Positions 17,375 to 26,145 of a DNA stretch of 64,000 bases are shown here, piece by piece. Position 1 is the stretch's first letter; every line of letters begins with the position of its first letter. The stretch spans positions 357,122-421,121 of the forward strand of contig NZ_KI650981.1 in assembly GCF_000506985.1 (NCBI RefSeq), written 5' to 3'. The notes beneath the pieces were generated by a model. It saw only the letters and a list, made by a program, of their open reading frames with translations. It had not been told where the DNA came from and did no database searches. Both the position numbers and the translations under genes were made by a program. Source of the DNA: Advenella kashmirensis W13003 (lineage in GTDB: Bacteria > Pseudomonadota > Gammaproteobacteria > Burkholderiales > Burkholderiaceae_B).

Positions 17375-17412
17375 TGCATTATTTTGCATGTAGATGATAA
17401 GATAGGCATGCA
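17375..17412. promoter_or_regulatory. BoxR/BzdR-type operator (TGCA repeats) in the divergent promoter
   Basis: TGCA occurs at 17375-17378 and 17385-17388, exactly six bases apart, and again at 17409-17412. Direct TGCA repeats with six-base spacing are the known recognition element of the BzdR/BoxR regulators. This 97-base gap separates boxR from the leftward ligase/transport operon, so BoxR probably represses both itself and that operon until benzoyl-CoA appears. Confidence 0.75.
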
Positions 17413-17439
17413 GTTAAAATCAGTCAAGATTTTTACTCC

Positions 17440-18390
17440 ATGTTTAGGGAAAACACTAGCCTTTCCCGTTCAACGAAATGGCACGCTATGACGCTGGAAA
17501 ATTCATTTGAAATAGATTCGCTGGAAGACAAGACACCACTGCTGCGGGCGCTCGGCGAGCGCATTCGCTCGTTGCGCGCGCGCAAGGGTATCACCCGCAA
17601 AAAGCTGGCGAGCCTGGCAGGCATCTCCGAACGCCATATGGCCAATCTCGAACTGGGTACCGGTAACGCCACCATTCTTGTGCTGCATCAGGTCGCCCAG
17701 GCGCTGACCTGCTCGCTGGCCGAGCTGACCGGCGATATCACGACCTCATCGCCGGAATGGCTGATGATTCGGGAGTTGCTGGAAAACCGTAACGAGACGG
17801 AACTGCACAAGGTTCGCTTGAAGCTGGTCGAATTATTTGGCGCTGACCGCAATCCGGGCTCGCGTCTGTCGCGCATTGCCCTGATCGGCTTGCGCGGGGC
17901 GGGTAAATCCACGCTGGGGCGGATGCTCGCCGACAGGCTCAACTACCCGTTCATCGAGTTGTCCCACGAAATCGAACAGACGACCGGCTGCAGCATCAAT
18001 GAAATTCACTCACTGTACGGGCCCGTGGCCTATCGCCGCTATGAGCGCCGCGCCCTGGAGGAAACCATCCAGCTTTATCCGGAAGTGGTCATTGCCACCC
18101 CCGGTGGGCTGGTATCGGAGGCGGCCACCTATAACAGCCTGCTGGAGCACTGCCTGACAGTCTGGCTGCAGGCCACGCCCCGGGAACACATGGATCGCGT
18201 CATTGCACAGGGAGACTTTCGTCCCATGTCGGGCAGCAAGGAGGCCATGAATGATCTGAAACTGATTCTCGAGGGGCGGGTCGCGTTCTATAGCAAGGCC
18301 GACGTGCACCTGGATACCAGTCTGCAGCCTCTGGATGATACGTTTGAGGCGCTGTTTGCCAAAGTCCAGGGGGCACGCCAGTCAGTCTGA
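17440..18390 (+). CDS. boxR: BoxR-type regulator: helix-turn-helix fused to a shikimate-kinase-like domain
   Basis: The product has an XRE-type helix-turn-helix in residues about 35-90 (ERIRSLRARKGITRKKLASL, then GISERHMANLELG). A shikimate-kinase-like domain follows, with P-loop GLRGAGKST at 150-158. This fusion is diagnostic of BzdR/BoxR, in which the kinase-like domain senses benzoyl-CoA and relieves repression. Two starts are possible, 17440 (316 residues) and ATG 17488 (300 residues, MTLENSFEIDS); neither has a good ribosome-binding site, and the shorter length is nearer the family norm. It heads the rightward unit before boxCBA. Confidence 0.92.
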   Translation: MFRENTSLSRSTKWHAMTLENSFEIDSLEDKTPLLRALGERIRSLRARKGITRKKLASLAGISERHMANLELGTGNATILVLHQVAQALTCSLAELTGDITTSSPEWLMIRELLENRNETELHKVRLKLVELFGADRNPGSRLSRIALIGLRGAGKSTLGRMLADRLNYPFIELSHEIEQTTGCSINEIHSLYGPVAYRRYERRALEETIQLYPEVVIATPGGLVSEAATYNSLLEHCLTVWLQATPREHMDRVIAQGDFRPMSGSKEAMNDLKLILEGRVAFYSKADVHLDTSLQPLDDTFEALFAKVQGARQSV

Positions 18391-18438
18391 CCAGCAGGTT
18401 TGGGGCGCGGCTTTAGGGTAAATACTGAGTCGAACCCC

Positions 18439-18468
18439 TTGACGATCTCCATAATCATGCAATATAGT
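18439..18468 (+). promoter_or_regulatory. Probable sigma-70 promoter of boxCBA
   Basis: TTGACG (18439-18444) and TATAGT (18463-18468), 18 bases apart, each match the consensus at five of six positions. A TGCA word at 18458-18461 lies just before the -10 element. The promoter is in the 133-base gap between boxR and boxC, so boxCBA can be transcribed independently of boxR. Confidence 0.6.
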
Positions 18469-18488
18469 GCTTTTAACGAAAAAATAAA

Positions 18489-18502
18489 TGCAACGAATTG
18501 CA
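18489..18502 (+). promoter_or_regulatory. BoxR/BzdR-type operator TGCA-N6-TGCA upstream of boxC
   Basis: TGCA at 18489-18492 and 18499-18502, with six bases between, repeats the arrangement found at 17375-17388. It lies downstream of the predicted -10 element and 22 bases before the boxC start, where bound repressor would block transcription. Confidence 0.7.
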
Positions 18503-18523
18503 TGACTCTAATGGAGAACAGCC

Positions 18524-20179
18524 ATGAGCGAGCTCAAAGTCAACTACCAGACCCATCCGTCGCAGTACAAACATATTTCCCTTACGACCGAAGGGAATAT
18601 CGCACGCCTGATTATCGATATCGATGAAGATAGCGGTATCCGCCCCGGCTATAAACTGAAGCTCAACTCCTACGATCTGGGTGTTGATATTGAGTTGAAT
18701 GATGCGCTCAACCGGTTGCGTTTCGAACACCCCGAGGTGCGTAGTGTCGTGGTCTCCAGCGGCAAGGACCGGATTTTCTGTTCCGGCGCGAATATCTTTA
18801 TGCTGGGGTTGTCCAGCCACGCGTGGAAGGTGAATTTCTGTAAATTCACCAATGAAACCCGCAATAGCATTGAAGACACCAGTGAACATTCCGGCGTCAA
18901 GTTCATTGCTGCAGTCAATGGTGCCTGTGCCGGCGGCGGATATGAACTCGCGCTGGCGTGCGATGAAATTTATCTGGTTGATGACCGATCTTCGTCAGTC
19001 TCGCTGCCCGAGGTTCCGTTGCTGGGCGTACTGCCCGGTACAGGCGGATTGACTCGGGTAACCGACAAGCGCAAGGTGCGCCACGATCATGCCGATATTT
19101 TCTGCACACTGGTCGAAGGCATTCGCGGACAGCGCGCCAAAGACTGGAAACTGGTTGATGAAGTGGTGAAAACGGCCAAATTCCAGGAAACGATCAACGC
19201 GCGGGCGCATGAATTGGCACAAGCGAATGCCGTGTCTTCAGAAGCCAAAGGGGTTGCCCTGACACCGCTGGAAAAACACGAATCGGTCGACGGCCTCAAC
19301 TATAAATATGTCAGTGTCGATATCGATCGCACCGGTAAGTCCGCCACCTTCACTATTCGTGGCCCCGAGGGTGATTTGCCCGATACGATCGATGCAATCG
19401 TGCAGGCAGGCATGAACTGGTGGCCGCTGCAAATGGCGCGTGAACTGGATGATGCAATCCTCTCTATGCGTACCAACGAACTCGATAGCGGTCTGTGGCT
19501 GGTCAAGACCGTCGGCAATGTGCAGGATGTCCTGAAAAGCGATGACATTCTGCTGGCCAATAAGGATCACTGGTTCGTGCGCGAAACCCTGGGGCTGATG
19601 CGCCGTACGTTTGCGCGACTGGATGTTTCTTCACGATCCCTATTCGCGTTGGTCGAAGAGGGTTCATGCTTTGCGGGTTCTTTGCTTGAGCCTGCACTGG
19701 CCTGCGATCGCATTTACATGCTGACACTGCCCGACGATGAAGAGCGGTCGCCGCGCATTGTCGTGGGCGCCATGAACTTTGGCTTTCTGCCCATGGTGAC
19801 CCGGCAGTCGCGTTTGGCCCGGCGCTTCTATGACGATGCGAATGTCCTGGAAGAGATCAAAGCCCAGGCGGGCACCCAGCTGAACGGAGACGAAGCTGAG
19901 CAAGCTGGCCTGGTAACCTATGCGCTGGACGATATTGACTGGGGCGACGAAGTGCGTATTGCGATAGAGGAACGTGTCTCCATGTCGCCCGACGCACTCA
20001 CCGGCATGGAAGCCAACCTGCGTTTTAACGGACCTGAAAATATGTGGACCCGCATTTTTGGTCGCCTGACCGCGTGGCAGAACTGGATTTTCATCCGGCC
20101 CAATGCGGTGGGTGAGAAGGGCGCGCTGAAATTGTATGGCAAAGGCGAGAAGCCCAATTTCGACTGGAACCGCGTTTAA
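18524..20179 (+). CDS. boxC: Benzoyl-CoA-dihydrodiol (2,3-epoxybenzoyl-CoA dihydrolase) lyase BoxC
   Basis: The 551-residue enzyme of the enoyl-CoA hydratase superfamily is twice the usual length, as expected for BoxC. It opens the ring of 2,3-epoxybenzoyl-CoA hydrolytically to give 3,4-dehydroadipyl-CoA semialdehyde and formate. The crotonase core carries VSSGKDRIFCSGANIFMLG (oxyanion-hole region) and VNGACAGGGYELALACDEI, with LPEVPLLGVLPGTGGL further on. The start MSELKVNYQTHPSQ follows GGAGA. It is first of boxC-boxB-boxA, which encode consecutive steps. Confidence 0.95.
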   Translation: MSELKVNYQTHPSQYKHISLTTEGNIARLIIDIDEDSGIRPGYKLKLNSYDLGVDIELNDALNRLRFEHPEVRSVVVSSGKDRIFCSGANIFMLGLSSHAWKVNFCKFTNETRNSIEDTSEHSGVKFIAAVNGACAGGGYELALACDEIYLVDDRSSSVSLPEVPLLGVLPGTGGLTRVTDKRKVRHDHADIFCTLVEGIRGQRAKDWKLVDEVVKTAKFQETINARAHELAQANAVSSEAKGVALTPLEKHESVDGLNYKYVSVDIDRTGKSATFTIRGPEGDLPDTIDAIVQAGMNWWPLQMARELDDAILSMRTNELDSGLWLVKTVGNVQDVLKSDDILLANKDHWFVRETLGLMRRTFARLDVSSRSLFALVEEGSCFAGSLLEPALACDRIYMLTLPDDEERSPRIVVGAMNFGFLPMVTRQSRLARRFYDDANVLEEIKAQAGTQLNGDEAEQAGLVTYALDDIDWGDEVRIAIEERVSMSPDALTGMEANLRFNGPENMWTRIFGRLTAWQNWIFIRPNAVGEKGALKLYGKGEKPNFDWNRV

Positions 20180-20259
20180 CCGATTGCTGCGTAATTCATC
20201 AATATGGCGGAGCCGGGTATAACAATTGAAATACCCGCTCCCAGACTCTGGAGAACACG

Positions 20260-21687
20260 ATGTCAAGTATCAACTACAACGACAAAATCCCCAATAACGT
20301 CAACCTGTCCGAAGACAAGACGCTGCAGCGCGCGCTGGAACACTGGCAACCCAATTACCGCAAGTGGTGGAATGATATGGGGCCGGACGGATCCCAGGAT
20401 TTTGATGTGTATCTGCGAACGGCCACCAGTGTGGACCCGCAAGGCTGGGCCTCGTTCGGCTATGTGAAAATGCCGGACTATCGCTGGGGCATTTTCCTGA
20501 ATCCGCGAGACGCCGATCGCCAGGTTAATTTTGGCGAGCACAAGGGGGAAAAAGCCTGGCAGGATGTACCGGGTGAGCACCGGGCCAACCTGCGCCGCAT
20601 TATCGTGACCCAGGGTGATACCGAGCCAGCGTCGGTAGAGCAGCAACGTCATCTTGGTCTGACTGCACCGTCCATGTATGACCTGCGCAACCTGTTCCAG
20701 GTGAACGTGGAAGAGGGGCGTCATTTGTGGGCCATGGTGTATTTGCTGCACAAGCATTTCGGTCGTGATGGACGGGAGGAGGCCGAGGCGCTCCTGGAGC
20801 GCAACAGCGGTGACGAGGACAATCCCCGCATTCTGGCGGCGTTTAACGAGAAAACGCCGGACTGGCTGGCCTTTTACATGTTCACTTATTTCACCGATCG
20901 CGATGGCAAGTTCCAATTGTGTGCCCTGGCCGAATCCGGTTTCGACCCGCTGGCCCGCACCACCAAGTTTATGCTGACCGAAGAAGCGCACCACATGTTC
21001 GTGGGCGAATCGGGCGTGTCACGTGTGATTCAGCGCACCTGCGAGGTGATGAACCAGTTGAAAACAGACGATGCGGCACGCCTTCGCGAAGCGGGTGTGA
21101 TTGATCTGGAAACCCTTCAGCGTTATTTGAATTTCCATTTCAGCGTGACCATTGATCTGTTTGGTGCGGATGAGTCAAGCAATGCGGCCACATTCTACAA
21201 CACCGGCCTGAAGGGACGTTACGAAGAGACCAAGCGCGACGACGATCACAAGCTGTATGATCGTACGTATAACGTGCTGGCCATACAGGACGGTCGTTTG
21301 GTCGAGCGCTCGGTGCCCATGCTCAATGCCCTGAATGAGGTGCTGCGCGATGACTATATCAAGGACTCGATCGGCGGGGTCAACCGCTGGAACAAAGTCA
21401 TTGAAAAAGCAGGTATTCCTTTCCGTCTGAAAGCGCCCCATAAAGCGTTCAATCGACGCATCGGCACCTTGTCTGCCGTCCATGTTTCTCCTGAAGGGCA
21501 GGTTATGTCCGAAGCGGAATGGGTCAGGCACGAACGCGAGTGGCTGCCTACTGCAGAAGATCGCGCATTTGTGGCGTCGCTGATGGGCCGTGTGGTAGAG
21601 CCGGGCAAGTTTGCCAACTGGATTGCGCCACCCGTGATGGGTATCAACCGTCAGCCCGTAGACTTCGAATACGTGCGTTTTAACTGA
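20260..21687 (+). CDS. boxB: Benzoyl-CoA 2,3-epoxidase, oxygenase component BoxB
   Basis: The 475-residue class I diiron protein forms 2,3-epoxybenzoyl-CoA from benzoyl-CoA and O2, using electrons from BoxA. Two ExxH iron motifs are visible, E152-x-x-H155 (VEEGRHLW) and E242-x-x-H245 (TEEAHHMF), two residues displaced from the positions described for Azoarcus BoxB. The full family length is present. The start is preceded by TGGAGA, and the gene lies 80 bases after boxC and 58 before boxA. Confidence 0.95.
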   Translation: MSSINYNDKIPNNVNLSEDKTLQRALEHWQPNYRKWWNDMGPDGSQDFDVYLRTATSVDPQGWASFGYVKMPDYRWGIFLNPRDADRQVNFGEHKGEKAWQDVPGEHRANLRRIIVTQGDTEPASVEQQRHLGLTAPSMYDLRNLFQVNVEEGRHLWAMVYLLHKHFGRDGREEAEALLERNSGDEDNPRILAAFNEKTPDWLAFYMFTYFTDRDGKFQLCALAESGFDPLARTTKFMLTEEAHHMFVGESGVSRVIQRTCEVMNQLKTDDAARLREAGVIDLETLQRYLNFHFSVTIDLFGADESSNAATFYNTGLKGRYEETKRDDDHKLYDRTYNVLAIQDGRLVERSVPMLNALNEVLRDDYIKDSIGGVNRWNKVIEKAGIPFRLKAPHKAFNRRIGTLSAVHVSPEGQVMSEAEWVRHEREWLPTAEDRAFVASLMGRVVEPGKFANWIAPPVMGINRQPVDFEYVRFN

Positions 21688-21745
21688 TAACGCCGCCCGC
21701 AAGGGCGGTCACTAGCAAGGAAATAGATTCAGGATGGAGACTGTT

Positions 21746-22993
21746 ATGGCGACGACTGAACAAGCCCAGGTAACAAAACAGCACCTGATCGACCCGGAAA
21801 TCTGCATACGCTGCAACACATGCGAAGAGACCTGTCCGATCGATGCGATCACGCACGACGGAACCAATTACGTCGTGAAGCCGGATATTTGCAATCATTG
21901 CATGGCCTGCGTGGCACCCTGTCCCACCGGTGCCATTGATAACTGGCAGCCGGTGTTCGTTGAGAAGATGTATTCGCTCGAAGAGCAGTACAGTTGGGAT
22001 GAACTGCCGGCCCTGCAGGCGCTTGAGGTTCCGGCGGATGACACGCCGGTTGCCGCCGGCACGGACAGCGACGCCGAGGTTACCATTCAGGGCAGCAATT
22101 ATGTCGCCGGATCGCAGATTCCGCCGTGGTCCGCCTCACACAGCTATACCAATCTGTATGGCACTCGTAATTTCATTACCGCGACGGTGTCGGGCAATTA
22201 CAGGCTGACGGACGAATCATCCGAAAGCGATATCCGCCACGTCGTTTTGGATTTTGGTGAAACGCCGTTTCCGGTGCTGGAAGGGCAATCCATCGGCATC
22301 ATTCCGCCGGGAACCGACGCCAGCGATCGTTTGCATCACGCGCGCCAGTACTCGCTGGCCAGTCCACGTGATGGGGAGCGCCCGCGTTACAACAACGTCT
22401 CGATCACGGTCAAGCGCGTGGTGCAGGATTATGATGGCAACCCGGTCCAGGGGGTCTGCTCCAATTATGTTTGTGATTTGAAAAAGGGCGACAAGGTCCA
22501 GGTGATCGGCCCCTTCGGGCACACCTTCCTGATGCCGAACCACCCCGGCTCCAATATCATTATGATTTGCACAGGCACCGGCAGCGCTCCCATGCGCGCC
22601 ATGACTGAAAGGCGTCGGCGCAAACGTCAGGAAGAGGCGGTGGATGAACACGGTAAACTGATGCTGTTTTTCGGGGCGCGTTGCCAGGAAGAGCTGCCTT
22701 ATTTCGGGCCACTCAACAAACTGCCCAAGGATTTCATTGATATTAATTTCGCATTCTCACGGACACCGGGACAGCCCAAGAAATATGTGCAGGATGTGAT
22801 GCGCGAAAGAATCGTTGACCTACTCGAACTGCTAAAAAACGAAGATACCTATATCTATGTTTGCGGACTCAAGGGCATGGAGGCAGGGGTGCTGGAAGTG
22901 CTGCAGGAAGTGGCTGCGTCCGGTGGCATGGACTGGAGCGAGCTGCATGCCAATTTGCGGCAGAAAGGACGGCTGCATCTGGAGACGTATTGA
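21746..22993 (+). CDS. boxA: Benzoyl-CoA 2,3-epoxidase, reductase component BoxA
   Basis: The 415-residue NADPH reductase delivers electrons to BoxB. Two N-terminal [4Fe-4S] ferredoxin motifs ([12 protein letters not shown] and [12 protein letters not shown]) are followed by an acidic linker. A ferredoxin-NADP reductase module follows, with FAD motif ARQYSLASP and nucleotide motifs [11 protein letters not shown] and [12 protein letters not shown] 21746 is preferred because GGAG lies six bases before it; ATG 21734 would add four residues. It is the last gene before a terminator, so boxD (semialdehyde dehydrogenase) must be elsewhere. Confidence 0.95.
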   Translation: MATTEQAQVTKQHLIDPEICIRCNTCEETCPIDAITHDGTNYVVKPDICNHCMACVAPCPTGAIDNWQPVFVEKMYSLEEQYSWDELPALQALEVPADDTPVAAGTDSDAEVTIQGSNYVAGSQIPPWSASHSYTNLYGTRNFITATVSGNYRLTDESSESDIRHVVLDFGETPFPVLEGQSIGIIPPGTDASDRLHHARQYSLASPRDGERPRYNNVSITVKRVVQDYDGNPVQGVCSNYVCDLKKGDKVQVIGPFGHTFLMPNHPGSNIIMICTGTGSAPMRAMTERRRRKRQEEAVDEHGKLMLFFGARCQEELPYFGPLNKLPKDFIDINFAFSRTPGQPKKYVQDVMRERIVDLLELLKNEDTYIYVCGLKGMEAGVLEVLQEVAASGGMDWSELHANLRQKGRLHLETY

Positions 22994-23023
22994 TTAGTCA
23001 GTTCCGCACACAAAGATTGAATA

Positions 23024-23100
23024 TTCAGTCACCCACGGGCTATTTTCCCGTTTTTGCCGGATAGCTGTCCTTAATTGCCTTCAGGGCAATGGTGACTGAA
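23024..23100. terminator. Intrinsic terminator of boxCBA inside a larger inverted repeat
   Basis: ACGGG (23035-23039) and CCCGT (23047-23051) form a stem followed by TTTT, a rightward terminator 42 bases after the boxA stop. ATTGCC/GGCAAT forms a second small stem at about 23074-23090. Both are enclosed by a perfect 10-base inverted repeat, TTCAGTCACC (23024-23033) and GGTGACTGAA (23091-23100). The next gene converges, so the structure may stop transcription from both sides. Confidence 0.65.
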
Positions 23101-23128
23101 CTGAACCTTTCTTTGCTGGAGGTGGTTT

Positions 23129-24106
23129 TTATTTCGCAGTCAGTTTTGCGTCAGATATCAGATTATTGAATTTCGCGGTTTCGCTATCGATAAAAGCCTT
23201 TGACTGCTGCGCGGTTCGTGAGCCCGGTACCGGATTGACCCCGAGACTGGCAAAACGCTTCTGCAAATCCTTGGACAGCATCACTTCGCGAATATCCTTA
23301 TTGAGCTTGTCCACGATGGGATCGGGCGTACCCGCGGGCGCGGCAATGGTGAACCAGGCGGTAAAAACATATCCGGGCAGCCCATCTTCTGCAATAGTCG
23401 GCACATTCGGCAGCGAGGCGACTCGTTTATCGCTGGTGACCGACAGTACCTTCACATCTCCTGATTGAATGAGCGGCATGGCAGTCGGCAAATTTTCGAA
23501 CATGACATCAAGCTGCCCGCCCATCAGGTCTGTCAATGCCGGTCCGCTACCCTTGTATGGAACATGCGAAAGATTGGCATGCGATTCGTATTTGAACAGT
23601 TCGCCGGCAATGTGTGTTGACGAACCGAATCCGGCCGATCCGTAAAAAAGTGCTTGATCAGCCGTAGCATTCTGTGATTTTTCAATGATTTCTTTTGTGT
23701 TCTTCAATTGCAGTCGTTTGCTGGCAATAAGCACATTGGGCGTGTCGGCGACGATGATGATCGGTTCCAGGTCTTTGGGCGGATCATAATTCAGATTGGG
23801 GTAGATATTGAACGTTGAATGTATCCCGATTGTACCGAAGAGCAAAGTGTATCCGTCTGGCGATGCTCTCGAAACCTGTTCTGCGCCAATGTTTCCGCCG
23901 ACGCCGGGTTTGTTTTCAACAACCACCGGCTGTTTGTATTTTTCGTTCAATTTCTGAGCCAGGATCCGACCCAGTACATCTGCAGTGCCGCCCGGGGCAA
24001 ACGGCACAATGAGACGGATCGCTTTGGAAGGATAATCTTGTGCGCTCGCGGGCTGGAAAACGAACGCAAACATTGCCATGAAAAATATTGCTGATGATTT
24101 AAACAT
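23129..24106 (-). CDS. Bug/TctC-type tripartite tricarboxylate transporter substrate-binding protein
   Basis: The 325-residue periplasmic receptor has a signal peptide (MFKSSAIFFMAMFAFVFQ, cleaved after ASA). The mature start DYPSKAIRLIVPFAPGGTAD is the Bug-family signature, followed by VVENKPGVGGNIGAE and PDGYTLLFGT, which line the ligand site. Bug receptors bind carboxylated ligands for TctAB permeases, or act as sensors when orphaned; no tctAB is in the window. It is divergent from hyuB-hyuA, so a carboxylated or cyclic-amide ligand handled by those enzymes is plausible. The frame is open upstream, but the signal peptide fixes the start. Confidence 0.88.
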   Translation of the reverse strand: MFKSSAIFFMAMFAFVFQPASAQDYPSKAIRLIVPFAPGGTADVLGRILAQKLNEKYKQPVVVENKPGVGGNIGAEQVSRASPDGYTLLFGTIGIHSTFNIYPNLNYDPPKDLEPIIIVADTPNVLIASKRLQLKNTKEIIEKSQNATADQALFYGSAGFGSSTHIAGELFKYESHANLSHVPYKGSGPALTDLMGGQLDVMFENLPTAMPLIQSGDVKVLSVTSDKRVASLPNVPTIAEDGLPGYVFTAWFTIAAPAGTPDPIVDKLNKDIREVMLSKDLQKRFASLGVNPVPGSRTAQQSKAFIDSETAKFNNLISDAKLTAK

Positions 24107-24510
24107 AGTGTTCCTGCCGAGATAAGGTGTGTGGTTAGTCGAACTCGGACCGTTACGCTGACAGCCGCAACAGTCTTCTCTCTTGCCATGCTGATCTATG
24201 TGAGACACGGCCAGTATAGGTTTGTGAACACGGCGTGCATAATTCCTTTTCAGCGGCTGTCTATTCTTTTTGAATATAAAGGATTACCCCAACATCTCCT
24301 GGTGCATCGCCGGCGCATTGCGCACTTTTCAAGAGCAGCGGCGGGCCAAATGGGGGCATGCGGTGCACCTGGGAGAGTATGTTCATTTGGCATACCTGTC
24401 ATGGAAATTTGCATTTGATAAACATGCCCTCACAGGATACAGTTTGTCTGAGCCATGTGTAATCGTCTTGCGGACTATTTCCGGCAAATCAGGTTTTTTA
24501 GCGAGGGGAA
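24107..24510. other. 404-base intergenic region between a Bug gene and hyuB
   Basis: No convincing gene is seen. A TTG-initiated frame at 24270-24581 encodes 103 residues of unfamiliar sequence, overlaps the hyuB start and lacks a ribosome-binding site; it could be a remnant. The region must hold both divergent promoters, but I cannot pick them with confidence, and no regulator gene is adjacent. Confidence 0.4.
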
Positions 24511-24513
24511 GTG

Positions 24514-26145
24514 ATGAACAGCAAACTCAATGCAGTAACCCTGGAACTGTTGTGGACCAGGATGATATCGATCGTGGATGAGGCGGCGGCCGCGTTGGTA
24601 AGGACTTCGTTCTCGACCATTGTGCGTGAATCGAACGATTTCGCCTGCGTCTTGACCACTGCGGATGGGCGATCGATCGCGCAAGCGACCAATAGTATTC
24701 CTTCGTTTATGAACACGATGCCGCAAACAATTAGGCATTTTTTGAAAGTGTTTCCACTCGGGTCGCTGGAGGACGGCGATATCATTATTACAAATGACAT
24801 TTGGCAGGGGACAGGACATCTTCCGGATATCTCTGTTGCCAAGCCTATTTTTCGCAACGGCAAAGTCGTCGCCTGGTCAGGCTCAGTCGCCCATGCGCCT
24901 GATATCGGCGGCAGAATTCGGTCGGCCGACGCTCGGGAAGTCTATGAAGAAGGCTTGCAGATCCCGATCATGAAAGTGGTGCGCAAGGGCGATTTGGACA
25001 AAACATTTGAAGCGATTATGCGCAAGAACGTCAGGGAGCCGGACCAGGTAATGGGAGATCTCCATGCGCAATTTACAGCACTCAGACTTATTGAATCCCG
25101 CATGCTCGATCTCATGTCCGAGCAGCAGCTCGAGAGCCTGGACGAATTGGCGGCCGAAATACATAGCCGCTCGGCCGTAGCGATGCGAGAGGCGATTCTC
25201 CAGATCCCTGATGGCGTCTATAAAAAAAGCGCAATCAGCGACGGACTGGAACAACCTATCAAATTGATGCTGACTCTGACGGTGAAGAACGGAGAAATAT
25301 TCGTGGACTATGAGGGCACGGATGCGCAAGTGGCCCGCTCGATCAACGTTTGTATGGCCTACACGATAGCCTATACATGTTATGGCTTGCGGGCATTTCT
25401 TTTGCCTAACATTCCAAACAACGAAGGCATCGTTGAGCCGATTCATGTCCGCGCGCCCGAAGGTTGCATTCTGAATTCCACGCCGCCAGCTGCAGGTGGT
25501 GCAAGAGCGCTCATTGGACATTTCATTCCGATGATGGTGATTGGCGCACTATCTGAAGCGTTGCCGGAACGCGCCATTGCGTCGGTCGGCTCGCCGCTGT
25601 GGTGTGTCAATCTGTCCGGCGTTCGCCAGTCGGGGGCGCCGTTTACAAATTTGTTTTTCATGAACGGGGGCTATGGCGCTTCTCAACATAAAGACGGAGC
25701 CAACGTCTTGTCCTGGCCCAGCAATATTTCTTCAACGCCGGTGGAAATGATCGAGCGGATGTCGCCCCTGCGTGTGCTGCGCCGAAGCTATCGAGTCGAT
25801 GCGGGTGGCACGGGAAAACACCGGGGTGGCACGGGCCAGCATATCGCATTCGAGAACAGAAACGCGACCCCTATTGTGGTGAGCTTCATGGCGGAGCGAA
25901 CCCGTGACGAAGCGGCCGCGCAAGGACTGGCCGGCGGGACGGCGGGCAAGCCGGGAGCAGTGATATTGAATGGTAGTGTTGTCAATCCAAAGGTGCAGCA
26001 TGTACTGGAACCGGGCGGCGTAGTAGAGCTGCTCACGCCCGGCGGCGGCGGATTCGGGAACGCGAGTGAGCGGGGTGCCGATCTTTTCGATGCGGACAAA
26101 ATCAACGGCTATGTTTCAAATACGACGATGCAGGAGACTCAATAA
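24514..26145 (+). CDS. hyuB: Hydantoinase B/oxoprolinase family protein
   Basis: The 543-residue HyuB subunit partners HyuA in an ATP-dependent cyclic-amide hydrolase or carboxylase. Family marks are the start NAVTLELLWTRMISIVDEAA, TNDIWQGTGHLPDISV, APDIGGRI with putative metal ligands, and the glycine-rich end LLTPGGGGFGNASER. ATG 24514 follows GAGGGG at a good distance; the GTG at 24511 adds one residue. Its stop shares a base with the hyuA start (TAATG), so the subunits are coupled. The substrate (hydantoin, N-methylhydantoin, oxoproline or another) cannot be told. Confidence 0.9.
   Translation: MNSKLNAVTLELLWTRMISIVDEAAAALVRTSFSTIVRESNDFACVLTTADGRSIAQATNSIPSFMNTMPQTIRHFLKVFPLGSLEDGDIIITNDIWQGTGHLPDISVAKPIFRNGKVVAWSGSVAHAPDIGGRIRSADAREVYEEGLQIPIMKVVRKGDLDKTFEAIMRKNVREPDQVMGDLHAQFTALRLIESRMLDLMSEQQLESLDELAAEIHSRSAVAMREAILQIPDGVYKKSAISDGLEQPIKLMLTLTVKNGEIFVDYEGTDAQVARSINVCMAYTIAYTCYGLRAFLLPNIPNNEGIVEPIHVRAPEGCILNSTPPAAGGARALIGHFIPMMVIGALSEALPERAIASVGSPLWCVNLSGVRQSGAPFTNLFFMNGGYGASQHKDGANVLSWPSNISSTPVEMIERMSPLRVLRRSYRVDAGGTGKHRGGTGQHIAFENRNATPIVVSFMAERTRDEAAAQGLAGGTAGKPGAVILNGSVVNPKVQHVLEPGGVVELLTPGGGGFGNASERGADLFDADKINGYVSNTTMQETQ

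Noticed and set aside
24270-24581. A 103-residue open frame before hyuB
   Set aside because: TTG start, no ribosome-binding site, overlaps hyuB and has no recognisable fold; kept only as a note in the intergenic entry.
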